DNA from: JBBTXG01 sp038062375
GTDB taxonomy: Bacteria; Patescibacteriota; Minisyncoccia; Minisyncoccales; UBA10102
Length of the DNA stretch: 60,736 nt
Direction of reading: 5' to 3'
Assembly: GCA_038062375.1 (NCBI GenBank)
Contig: JBBTXG010000002.1
Span: 1-60,736, forward strand
Of the stretch, positions 50,214 to 58,010 are shown one piece after another. The position numbers were made by a program, and so were the translations under genes. Position 1 is the stretch's first letter, and each line of letters opens with the position of its first letter. Under the pieces are notes generated by a model. That model did no database searches. It was not told the DNA's origin and worked only from the letters and a program-made list of their open reading frames with translations.

Positions 50214-50720
50214 TTACACAATCTCCTTTTCTTGCCCAGACATCTTCTCCTTTAACTCCTGGAGGGCTCGATGGATTCCTACCCTTACATTCCCCTCTGT
50301 TTTTCCCGTAAGTTGAGCGATTTCAGGGATTGAAAGCTCATCGAGATATCGCCAAATAATGAGGTTTTGTTCCTCGTCCTCGAGTTCTGCCATATTTTCC
50401 CTTATACGATCCATATCTGAATGAACGGCAGCTTGCCTTATTATCCCTTCGGGAGGATCAATGATATCACCTATCTCTTCTACTGGCACGACACGAAATT
50501 TTGCCCTTTCTCGATAATAATCTGCAAGAGTATTCCTGGCTATTTGATACAAAAAGGCTTGGATATTTTCAATTCTTGTTTTCTCCATTTGATTCATCAC
50601 ACGCACAAAAACATCCGCGCAGAGGTCTTCGGCAGTCTCTTGCGAAGTTACTTTCAAGAAAATAAATCGATAAATCCTCTCTATATATTGATCATAAACT
50701 TGACCAAAATCTTCATTCAT
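50214..50720 (-). CDS. ECF-type RNA polymerase sigma factor
   Basis: A 168-residue sigma factor with region 2 (YDQYIERIYRFIFLKVTSQETAEDLCADVFVRVM, AFLYQIARNTLADYYRE) and region 4 (ELEDEEQNLIIWRYLDELSIPEIAQLTGKTEGNVRVGIHRALQELKEKM) joined by a short linker, as in ECF (group 4) factors. It is followed by a membrane protein that may restrain it and preceded by four TAGGACA half-sites. Its targets may include the surface-protein gene two genes downstream (inference). Confidence 0.93.
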   Translation of the reverse strand: MNEDFGQVYDQYIERIYRFIFLKVTSQETAEDLCADVFVRVMNQMEKTRIENIQAFLYQIARNTLADYYRERAKFRVVPVEEIGDIIDPPEGIIRQAAVHSDMDRIRENMAELEDEEQNLIIWRYLDELSIPEIAQLTGKTEGNVRVGIHRALQELKEKMSGQEKEIV

Positions 50721-50728
50721 AGATTAGA

Positions 50729-50779
50729 TAGGACAAACTAGGACATAAAATAACTTCTAAAATTGTCCTATCTGTCCTA
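50729..50779. promoter_or_regulatory. Operator with four TAGGACA half-sites before the sigma gene
   Basis: TAGGACA occurs at 50729-50735 and 50739-50745 (direct, 10-bp period) and in inverse as TGTCCTA at 50764-50770 and 50773-50779 (9-bp period). The two pairs face each other across 18 bases. The block fills the gap between the winged-helix gene and the sigma gene, ending eight bases from the sigma ATG. One helical turn per repeat suggests a cooperatively bound regulator, perhaps the winged-helix protein next door. Confidence 0.75.
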
Positions 50780-50786
50780 CCTTTAT

Positions 50787-51485
50787 TCACACTTTTTCCA
50801 CAACATTCTCTTTTAACTCATAAAACACTGCATTCCACTCCCCTTTTCTCTGAATAAAATCCATTTGTAGCAGATCGTCAAGGTCTCTTCGCAAAGTCCG
50901 CTTTGTTACCTGCGGGAGAACCTTCTGAAGCTCCCATACTTGAACTTTCCTTTTTGCCCGCAAAAACTCAAGGATTTTCTCTTGCCTCTCTGAAAGTCGC
51001 AGCTCCTCTTTGACTATCTTTTCTTCCTCTTCTTCCTTAGCTTCCTTGGTTTCCTTGGCTACCTCTTCTCTTTCTTCGAATGCCTCCTCTTTCTTCGCTT
51101 CGATCGGTTGCCCTTCTATCTCCGCTACCACTTCAAGAAGATCTTTTATCTTTCCGTACTCTGCCTGGAGCATCGAGAAATTTGTTGGATCCACCAACCC
51201 TTCTCGCTTTGCTCTTCGAAAGCACATTTCAAGGGTTTGAAGCTCTCTAAGAATTTGAGTAACAAACCCTCTCTTCCTCTCTCTTAAAACCCCTTCTTTC
51301 TCTGATAATAAAATAAGATCAGCCAATATGATATTGGCCGAATTCTTCATTTCTTGCTTCAACTGTCCTTGAAAAGCATCTGCAATTCGATGGATCGCAA
51401 ATGTAAGTCGTATAAAAAAATCCCGATTCATGCCAACTTCAATATACCAAACATCTCTTGAGGAATCAAAGAAATGAAGCTCCAC
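50787..51485 (-). CDS. Four-helix-bundle protein with C-terminal winged-helix DNA-binding domain
   Basis: 232 residues. The N-terminal 110 residues resemble the four-helix-bundle (Avd/23S-intervening-sequence) family: FFIRLTFAIHRIADAFQGQLKQEMKNSANIILADLILL, FVTQILRELQTLEMCFRRAKREGLVDPTNF. A highly charged Glu/Lys segment (about 128-165) links to a DeoR-like winged helix (LSERQEKILEFLRAKRKVQVWELQKVLPQVTKRTLRRDLDDLLQMDFI). The GTG start at 51485 is preceded by GGAGA at good distance; M19 is an alternative. It is a likely regulator of its downstream neighbour, the ECF sigma gene, whose upstream half-sites directly follow its stop. Confidence 0.75.
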   Translation of the reverse strand: MELHFFDSSRDVWYIEVGMNRDFFIRLTFAIHRIADAFQGQLKQEMKNSANIILADLILLSEKEGVLRERKRGFVTQILRELQTLEMCFRRAKREGLVDPTNFSMLQAEYGKIKDLLEVVAEIEGQPIEAKKEEAFEEREEVAKETKEAKEEEEEKIVKEELRLSERQEKILEFLRAKRKVQVWELQKVLPQVTKRTLRRDLDDLLQMDFIQRKGEWNAVFYELKENVVEKV

Positions 51486-51503
51486 TCTCTTCTCCTTTCA
51501 GTA

Positions 51504-53117
51504 TCAAGGAAGAGAAGCGCTATTTACTCCTCTCGGAGTGCCGTTGATAGGAGAATCATTAGCAGCTTTGCCGTTGCGTTTGATTTGATTGTTGCTTGCC
51601 CAATTCGCCGGATCGGATCCTGAAATCTCTGGATTCTTACGTTCCATAGAAGTTTTTTCATCATTCTTCCCGGCAAACCAACCAGGCAAAGCATCTACAA
51701 AATCAATAAGATTCCCTTGGGCATCAAAGAGTTTCAACAGTTCACCTTCGTTGTTCAAAGCACCAGTGTAGGTAAGGTCTGCTTGTACATCAGAAATTGG
51801 AGTATCATCTGGTCGCTCCAGAAGATAGTACCCTTGTCCAGAAATTTCTCCTGATAACTCAATGGATGGAGTTCCATCATTTGCAGTCAATTTCCACCCC
51901 GCGAGATTAACTGATTCTGGTCCTCCATTGTAGAGTTCAATCCACTCATCGTTTTCATATGCTTTTGTCCCCATCCATGCAATCTCGTTTATCACGAGCT
52001 TCACGGTTGGACTTGAACCCTCTTTTTTATCTCCATTTTCTTGAGGAGGTGGAGGAGTCTGTTTTTTCTGATTCTGTGCCTTGGGACTTGGGATTTGAGC
52101 CTCGAGATCTTCCGAATTGTTGTCGGTATCCTGGTAGGTTCCGTTTTCAAACTTTCTCCCAAGGCTTTCGCCTTGAGAATGATTTGCGATGGGTACTCCC
52201 TCAAAATCTTGAGTCTCTCCAAATCCAATTTTATCTACCAAGTCGCCATTTGGATTATAGAGAAGCGCCGTGTTGTCAGAAGCTACCGAATAGGTCTTCC
52301 CTGAATAGAAAAGATCAGGGGTTGCGCTTCCCGTATAATTTGGCGTACCATCCTCATTTGAAGGAGGAGCAACGAGGAAATATCCAAGAGCTGCAATCGT
52401 ACCAGAAAATGCTGTTTTGCTCACAAGATTTGTCTCATTTCCTCCTGAAGTCTTGCGTTTGAGAGACCAGCCCTTCAAGTCAACATCTTGAGTATTTGGA
52501 TTAAAAAGCTCAACAAATTCATCTTTCGAGGAAGCGCCTTCGATCTGAATTTCAGAAATCAGAATTTTGAGATAGGATGCCTGTTCTTCGGTCTGATCTG
52601 AACCTTGTTGGGTAGGAGTGGGCGGCGGCGCAGGAGAATTCTCATTTTGTGGGCTCCAAGATTCTGGCATCGAGCTTTTCTCCTCCTTAGCTTTAGGGGA
52701 AGGAATCGAATTCTTTTGGGACGTCTCTGTCTCGGCCACATGCTTCTCTTCAGAACCCCTCTTGGCAAGCGCTTGTTCTTGCGCAATCCTCTCTTGGCTA
52801 ACCATCTGCTTCTTACTTTCTTTCGATACTGAAATCCCCGCTTGCTTACCTTCCTTCTCTGCAGATTTCTGCTTGCCCGGAGAATCCTTGCCAGAACCTT
52901 TTTCTTGCGCTGACTCCTTACTTGCAGAATTATCCTCATGCTTTCCCTCTTCCAAAATCTCGTTTTGCCCCAATTCAACCCCTACCGCACCCAAAAACTC
53001 TTCATTCGTAACTCGTGCGGGCGCTCTTTCGTTATCCCCTCCCACAAATAAAACAGCTCCTCCGATCCCTGCAATGAGCAGGATAAACTGTCCAAAAACA
53101 ATAACATTTCTATTCAT
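51504..53117 (-). CDS. Secreted protein with two lamin-tail domains
   Basis: 537 residues. An N-terminal signal/anchor helix (VIVFGQFILLIAGIGGAVLFVGG) is followed by a long low-complexity Lys/Glu/Ser region (about 40-180) and two lamin-tail (LTD) beta domains: about 185-330 (ILISEIQIEGASSKDEFVELFNPN, DLKGWSLKR) and about 370-500 (LVINEIAWMGTKAYENDEWIELYNGG, NLAGWKL). The segments QIPSPKAQNQ and IPSPKAK are typical of repeat-derived insertions. LTD proteins in bacteria are exported and may bind surface polymers or DNA; the role is unknown. It has its own extended -10 promoter. Confidence 0.85.
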   Translation of the reverse strand: MNRNVIVFGQFILLIAGIGGAVLFVGGDNERAPARVTNEEFLGAVGVELGQNEILEEGKHEDNSASKESAQEKGSGKDSPGKQKSAEKEGKQAGISVSKESKKQMVSQERIAQEQALAKRGSEEKHVAETETSQKNSIPSPKAKEEKSSMPESWSPQNENSPAPPPTPTQQGSDQTEEQASYLKILISEIQIEGASSKDEFVELFNPNTQDVDLKGWSLKRKTSGGNETNLVSKTAFSGTIAALGYFLVAPPSNEDGTPNYTGSATPDLFYSGKTYSVASDNTALLYNPNGDLVDKIGFGETQDFEGVPIANHSQGESLGRKFENGTYQDTDNNSEDLEAQIPSPKAQNQKKQTPPPPQENGDKKEGSSPTVKLVINEIAWMGTKAYENDEWIELYNGGPESVNLAGWKLTANDGTPSIELSGEISGQGYYLLERPDDTPISDVQADLTYTGALNNEGELLKLFDAQGNLIDFVDALPGWFAGKNDEKTSMERKNPEISGSDPANWASNNQIKRNGKAANDSPINGTPRGVNSASLP

Positions 53118-53135
53118 GGTACTTCCCTTGTTTTC

Positions 53136-53144
53136 ATTGTACCA
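53136..53144 (-). promoter_or_regulatory. Extended -10 promoter of the lamin-tail gene
   Basis: On the minus strand TG-G-TACAAT (TACAAT at 53136-53141). The -35 region is poor, as is common for extended -10 promoters. The short leader carries AAGGGAAG before the ATG at 53117. An overlapping TGGTAC/GTACCA inverted repeat spans about 53116-53144. Confidence 0.5.
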
Positions 53145-53175
53145 CAGAATTTACGAACAACCTGCATACGTCATC

Positions 53176-53916
53176 CTAAAATCCTGCAAAGGAGCGAAGA
53201 AGAGAGAATGGAGTCGCGGCCACCCTTCCTTCTTTATCAATGGTAGTGAGGCCAAGGACTCTTCCCTCTCTATTAAAGAGTGGACTTCCATTGAAAAAGG
53301 GTTCTTCAAAAATGGTTGTAGTAATTGTGTTTGGACTTTGCGACTTTACAATTCCTTGGTTCACAACCGTGGCAAGAGATCCATTGTCTTTGGTTTTACC
53401 CACCAAAAACACTCCCGTGCCAAGCTTTATGGGTAAAGCATCTGCAAAACTTGTGGTGGGAAGATTTCCTTCCTCGATCTTTAAGAGCGCGAGATTCCGC
53501 TTTCCATCGCGCTTGAGAACCAGAGCCTCCCGTGGCTTCTCTTCACCCTCAAGCTCAACTTGCGCCCGGAATCCTTCAGGGACGAGATCAGCTAAGGTAA
53601 GAATGAGCCCATCTGAAGTTACAATAAAGCCTGATCCTTCAAGAATCGTTTTTCCCTTGGTACTCTGCACCCTCACCGATACTTTTTGAACTCGTTCTAT
53701 GGTACGTTCCAGCGCTTGGGCTTCAGTAACCACAATCTCTTGAACCTCTCGAATTATGGTAGTGCGTGAATTCCACTGTTGAATAAACTTCCAGTCTTCA
53801 AAGGGAGCAGTCCAAGCTAAATAAGGCAACAAAAAAGCTTGGGCCCAAATCCCGCCTGCAACGCCCAAGCAAAAAGGGGAAAGCACCATCAGGATTTTTC
53901 GAAAGATAGGGGGCAT
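53176..53916 (-). CDS. Catalytically dead HtrA-like protein (pseudoprotease)
   Basis: 246 residues: an N-terminal membrane anchor (FCLGVAGGIWAQAFLLPYLAW), a helical linker (about 50-78) and a trypsin/HtrA fold. All three catalytic positions are changed: TNKHVV-type His becomes TLADLV (His to Asp), the Asp of EDLAVLK becomes Asn in RNLALLK, and GNSGGPL becomes FNGSPLF (Ser to Asn). The surrounding fold (SGFIVTSDGLILT, NREGRVLGLTTID) is kept and there is no PDZ domain. It lies directly downstream of clpB and is not frameshifted, so it is probably kept for binding or regulation. An intact HtrA is encoded 4 kb away. Confidence 0.82.
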   Translation of the reverse strand: MPPIFRKILMVLSPFCLGVAGGIWAQAFLLPYLAWTAPFEDWKFIQQWNSRTTIIREVQEIVVTEAQALERTIERVQKVSVRVQSTKGKTILEGSGFIVTSDGLILTLADLVPEGFRAQVELEGEEKPREALVLKRDGKRNLALLKIEEGNLPTTSFADALPIKLGTGVFLVGKTKDNGSLATVVNQGIVKSQSPNTITTTIFEEPFFNGSPLFNREGRVLGLTTIDKEGRVAATPFSLLRSFAGF

Positions 53917-53994
53917 TTCGCCGAGAGCAAATATTTCTGGGAATATCTCTACCTATGTGAGCGATGACAAAATCCCTTTTGAAAACGCTAATTC

Positions 53995-56715
53995 TTAGGA
54001 AACTTCAACTTTTGCGAGTTTTCCCTTTTGTTTCGTAAGAGTCTCCATGTCATACGCCTTTCGCGTGATTATCTTCCCATCTTCCACATCAATAAGAATT
54101 CTCTCTCCTTCCTTCACTTCCCCTGACACGATCTTTAACGCGAGCGGATTCAATACGGTTCTCTGAATAACCCTCCGTAAAGGCCTCGCGCCAAAGTTTG
54201 GGTCAAAACCCTCTTTGGCAAGCAACTCCTTTGCCTGCTCGGTAATTTCCAGTCGGATGTGTTTTGCAGAAAGTCGTCCTGCAACTTTTGTAATTTCGAG
54301 CTCCACAATCTTTTTAATCTCTTCTTTTCCAAGATAATTAAAGATGAGAATCTCGTCGACTCGGTTTAAGAATTCGGGTCGAAATTGTTCTCGGAGAGCT
54401 GTCATCACCCGATCTGTTACGACGCTCTTCTCCTCTCCTTGAATCTTTTCTCTCGAAAATCCAATCGGGCTCATTTCTGCGATATGCTGGGATCCAACAT
54501 TCGAAGTCATGGTGATAAGCGTGTTCTTAAACGAAACAACCCTTCCCTTTGCGTCCGTCAATCTCCCATCTTCTAAAATCTGAAGGAGCATATTAAATAC
54601 TTCAGGATGTGCTTTTTCAATCTCATCTAAGAGCACCACGCTATACGGCCGCCTTCTAATTTTTTCGGTAAGCTGCCCCCCTTCTTCGTACCCCACATAT
54701 CCAGGAGGTGAACCTATCATTCGAGAAACGGTATGCCGCTCCATGTACTCGGACATGTCGAGACGAATCAGCGCGTTTTCGTCATTGAAAAGAAACCCTG
54801 CCAATGCTTTTGCAGTCTCCGTTTTTCCAACCCCTGTGGGGCCCAAAAACATAAAGGATCCCAGTGGACGATTTTCCTCTGCAATGCCAGCCCTGCTTCT
54901 CCGAATTGCATCGGAGATTACTTTTAACACGTCGTCTTGACCAACGATGCGTTTTCGAAGAAACTCCTCCATTTTTTCTAACTTTTTCGCTTCTTCTTCC
55001 AGAAGCCGAGTCACCGGGATTCCCGTCCATCTCGAAACAACCGCAGCAACGTCTTCTTCTGTTACCTCTTCCTTAAGGAGCGGATGATTTTTTTGAAAAC
55101 GAGCGAGTTTGCGCTCCTCGACGCGCAATTGCTTTTGCAGCTCCGGAAGTTTTCCATATTTCAATTCTGCCACCTTCTGGAGATTTCCTCCTGCTTGTTC
55201 TCGCTCAATTTGGAATCTCGAATTCTCACTTTCTTTCTTGAGTTCTTTGATCTTTCCAATCACCTCTTTCTCGGCAAACCATTTCGTCTCAATAGCCTTT
55301 GCGCGCTCTTGAAGATCAGCCAATGAGCGATTGAGAACTTTCAATTTCCTTTCTTCTTCTTTCTCGTTTTTCAAAGCCTCTCTCTCAATTTCAAATTTTT
55401 GGATCTCCCTCTTCAGACTGTCTAACTCTACTGGTTCAGATTCCATATCTAAACGCAGAGAACTCATTGCCTCATCCATGAGATCCACGGCTTTATCGGG
55501 AAGGAAACGATCAGAAATATACCTTGCCGCAAGATTCCCCGCAGCAAGCAGCGCAGAATCTTTAATTTTCACTCCGTGGTGAAGTTCGTACTTTTCCTTA
55601 ATGCCTCGCAAGATCATCACGGTATCTTCAATGGTGGGCTCCGCGACATAGATGGGTTGGAACCTGCGCTCTAAAGCTGGATCTCTCTCAATGTATTTTT
55701 GATATTCTTTGAGGGTGGTAGCTCCAATCGCACGAAGCTCTCCTCTTGCTAAGGCAGGTTTTAAAAGGTTGGAGGCATCAATTGCTCCTTCTGCCGCTCC
55801 AGCCCCTACTAAGGTGTGGAGCTCATCAATGAACAGGAGATATTTCCCTCCTGCTCGATCCATCTCTCGCAGTAAGGCCTTGATTCGATCCTCAAATTCT
55901 CCTCGATATTTCGTTCCTGCGACCAACGCGCCAAGGTCCAAGGCAATGATCTCTTTGTCGTTCAGGCTTTCTGGCACATCACCCCTCACAATTTTTTGAG
56001 CGAGTCCCTCCACTACCGCGGTTTTTCCAACTCCTGCTTCTCCGATCAGCACCGGATTATTCTTCGTGCGGCGCGAGAGCACCTGCATTAAACGCCTGAT
56101 TTCATTCTCTCTTCCAATCACCGGATCGAGCTTTCCTTGTTGAGCTAAACGCGTAAGATTTCTCGCGTACTTTTCGATGACCTGATACTTTGATTCAGGA
56201 GAAGGATCAGTAATGCGCACCCCTCCTCGAATTTGAGCTAAAATTTTCAAGATAGTCTCGTAATCCAATTTTCCAAATTCTAAAGTCGCGGCGTCTCCTT
56301 TGCCGTTCGGAAGAAGGGTGGTGTGCTGTAAAATTTCTTTTGTTTTCGATTCGGTATCTAATAACGCAAGAAAGAGATGTTCCACTGAAATATACTCATC
56401 TCCCATTTTGTTTGCTTCTTGACGAGCGCGCTCCAACACTTTTGCCAAGTCTTGAGTGAGATAAAACTGCCCAAAGGGAGCAGAGGTAGCCCCCACCGGC
56501 AGACGCGCTAAAACCATCTCAATCCGGCGCTTCATCCCCTCCAAGTCAGCCCCTATTTTCTGCAACACGGTCGTCACCACACTATCTTCTTGAGAAAGCA
56601 ATGCGTATGCCAAATGCAAGGTATCTACCTGCTGCTGTCCTCGTTCTTGAGCAATATTTTGCGCCTGAAGGATTGCTTCTTGCGCTTTATGGGTGAAATT
56701 TCCAGGACCGTTCAT
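53995..56715 (-). CDS. clpB: ATP-dependent disaggregase ClpB
   Basis: About 906 residues: a Clp N domain (FTHKAQEAILQAQNIAQERG, HLAYALLSQEDS), AAA1 with GEAGVGKTAVVEGLA, LDLGALVAGTKYRGEFE and the sensor IGATTLKEYQKYIERDPALERRF, a coiled-coil M domain (about 400-540) and AAA2 with GPTGVGKTETAKALA and SEYMERHTVSRMIGSPPGYVGYEEGG. It has the M domain of a ClpB and lacks the ClpP-binding loop. It resolubilises protein aggregates with DnaK. Residues about 494-504 (SENSRFQIERE) are encoded by an AATTC/GATTCC-type repeat in the coiled coil. Start: the second of two adjacent ATGs, because TATAAT ends two bases before the first. Confidence 0.96.
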   Translation of the reverse strand: MNGPGNFTHKAQEAILQAQNIAQERGQQQVDTLHLAYALLSQEDSVVTTVLQKIGADLEGMKRRIEMVLARLPVGATSAPFGQFYLTQDLAKVLERARQEANKMGDEYISVEHLFLALLDTESKTKEILQHTTLLPNGKGDAATLEFGKLDYETILKILAQIRGGVRITDPSPESKYQVIEKYARNLTRLAQQGKLDPVIGRENEIRRLMQVLSRRTKNNPVLIGEAGVGKTAVVEGLAQKIVRGDVPESLNDKEIIALDLGALVAGTKYRGEFEDRIKALLREMDRAGGKYLLFIDELHTLVGAGAAEGAIDASNLLKPALARGELRAIGATTLKEYQKYIERDPALERRFQPIYVAEPTIEDTVMILRGIKEKYELHHGVKIKDSALLAAGNLAARYISDRFLPDKAVDLMDEAMSSLRLDMESEPVELDSLKREIQKFEIEREALKNEKEEERKLKVLNRSLADLQERAKAIETKWFAEKEVIGKIKELKKESENSRFQIEREQAGGNLQKVAELKYGKLPELQKQLRVEERKLARFQKNHPLLKEEVTEEDVAAVVSRWTGIPVTRLLEEEAKKLEKMEEFLRKRIVGQDDVLKVISDAIRRSRAGIAEENRPLGSFMFLGPTGVGKTETAKALAGFLFNDENALIRLDMSEYMERHTVSRMIGSPPGYVGYEEGGQLTEKIRRRPYSVVLLDEIEKAHPEVFNMLLQILEDGRLTDAKGRVVSFKNTLITMTSNVGSQHIAEMSPIGFSREKIQGEEKSVVTDRVMTALREQFRPEFLNRVDEILIFNYLGKEEIKKIVELEITKVAGRLSAKHIRLEITEQAKELLAKEGFDPNFGARPLRRVIQRTVLNPLALKIVSGEVKEGERILIDVEDGKIITRKAYDMETLTKQKGKLAKVEVS

Positions 56716-56720
56716 CATAT

Positions 56721-56748
56721 ATTATATATTTCATGGTATCACCATCAA
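56721..56748 (-). promoter_or_regulatory. clpB promoter giving a probable leaderless mRNA
   Basis: On the minus strand TTGATG (56743-56748), 16 bases, perfect TATAAT (56721-56726), then AT and ATGATG. Transcription would start at about the second ATG (56715). No Shine-Dalgarno is possible in so short a leader. Confidence 0.65.
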
Positions 56749-56833
56749 GAAAAGAGAGCAAGAGTTCATAATCGTTCTCGTTCTTCAAAAAAAATGCAGG
56801 AAATTCGATAATCTCGAGTTTCCTGCTGCTGGA

Positions 56834-57520
56834 TCATTGAGACGGTGCTGGTCCGATGAACCGGTATCCTACGCCATGCATATTTATAATCCATCGAGGT
56901 TCTACCGCAGAATCTCCCAGCTTCCGCCGCAGACGCTGTATGTACTTCTTCACGTTGTCTACCTCGCCTCCCCATAGTTGTCCCATGATCTCTTTTCGCA
57001 CCACCCCCGGCTTGCTCATGAGCAAATAGAGAAGTTCAAACTCTTTGTGGGTAAGTCCTATTTTTTGACCTTCCAGAAAAACCTCGTGGGTAGCTCGATT
57101 GACGACCAAAGCGCCCCTCACAAGAACATCACTTTCCGAGGGTCTCCCTATTTGAACACGCCTCCACAATGCCCATATTCGAGTTGCCATCTCCGTTACA
57201 TTACAAGGAAGCTGAATCACTCTATCTGCACCCAAAGTTAGTGCTCCAAACATGATCTCTTGAGTTCTCTGTGAACTTAAAACAATAATGGGTATAGAGG
57301 AGAACCTCCTTAGTTCGCTTATGCTTTGGAGGGAGAAGTCGAAAGAGTCAAGATGAAAAATGACGATGTCTGGCTCCAGCACCATCGCCATCTTCACCTC
57401 TTCTATTCCCCCTTGAACAACTTGAATCTCCAGATCTGGCCAGCGCAGATCGAGACTTATGGTAACAGCATCCTGAACGGCAGGGTCTCTTACAAGAAAC
57501 AAAACCTTCATCACCTTCAT
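56834..57520 (-). CDS. OmpR-family DNA-binding protein with degenerate receiver domain
   Basis: 228 residues: a CheY-like receiver (1-120) and a winged-helix OmpR/PhoB effector (about 130-225: VNRATHEVFLEGQKIGLTHKEFELLYLLMSKPG, VDNVKKYIQRLRRKLG, IINMHGVGYRF). The receiver lacks the usual active site: the phosphoacceptor position in PDIVIFHLD is His, the N-terminal acidic pair is Arg-Asp (LVRDPA), and the conserved Lys is replaced in VIQLPCN. It is probably controlled without phosphorylation. Start 57520 follows GGAGG by five bases. No histidine kinase is nearby. Confidence 0.88.
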   Translation of the reverse strand: MKVMKVLFLVRDPAVQDAVTISLDLRWPDLEIQVVQGGIEEVKMAMVLEPDIVIFHLDSFDFSLQSISELRRFSSIPIIVLSSQRTQEIMFGALTLGADRVIQLPCNVTEMATRIWALWRRVQIGRPSESDVLVRGALVVNRATHEVFLEGQKIGLTHKEFELLYLLMSKPGVVRKEIMGQLWGGEVDNVKKYIQRLRRKLGDSAVEPRWIINMHGVGYRFIGPAPSQ

Positions 57521-57660
57521 CGTACCCTCCTCTTGCGTGTTTTCTTTACACTTCCATATAAACCTGCTTTTGTCAATCAATCGCACCCCACACAATTGAC
57601 TTTTTATCAAGTTTACATCATCCTAGATTTGGATCAAAATCGTACCTAAGGAGAATAAGA

Positions 57661-58010
57661 ATGCCAGCAGATACAGATACACTTACACTGAAACTCGGTT
57701 TTATCGACGACACACCGGCAGAGCTTCCCATGGCGGCAGAGAACCTCCGTGTCCAGGGGGTTCGAGTAATAGGCGCGCTGACCCTGGGCGCGTTCCAGGC
57801 GACCGGCATCGTGCCTGAACTTGTTTATCTTGGATGTTTCATACGTCCTTGACGAAGAACCGGACGAGCAACGGGTTAAAGAGTTGCTCGAGAGTCCACC
57901 GTCGATGCTTCCGTTGATTGGGGATCTAGTTGCGATCCTGCGCAATTCGTACGGAAACAGCGTCCTTACAACGTTCTCCTGGGCTAAATCGCGGCGTGTA
58001 CAAGCACTAC
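57661..58010 (+). pseudogene. Frameshifted plus-strand gene of unknown function
   Basis: ATG 57661 has a strong ribosome site (AAGGAG, nine bases upstream) and opens a coding-looking frame MPADTDTLTLKLGFIDDTPAE that stops at 57852. A second frame, open from 57782, continues with LDVSYVLDEEPDEQRVKELLE...LVAILRNSYGNSVLTTFSWAK up to the 3' end of htrA on the other strand. A +1 shift between 57782 and 57852 would join them. Past about 58010 the frame only mirrors htrA, so the original 3' end is probably lost. The stretch looks more GC-rich than its flanks. It may be a decayed foreign gene or a sequencing error in a real one. No family recognised. Confidence 0.5.
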
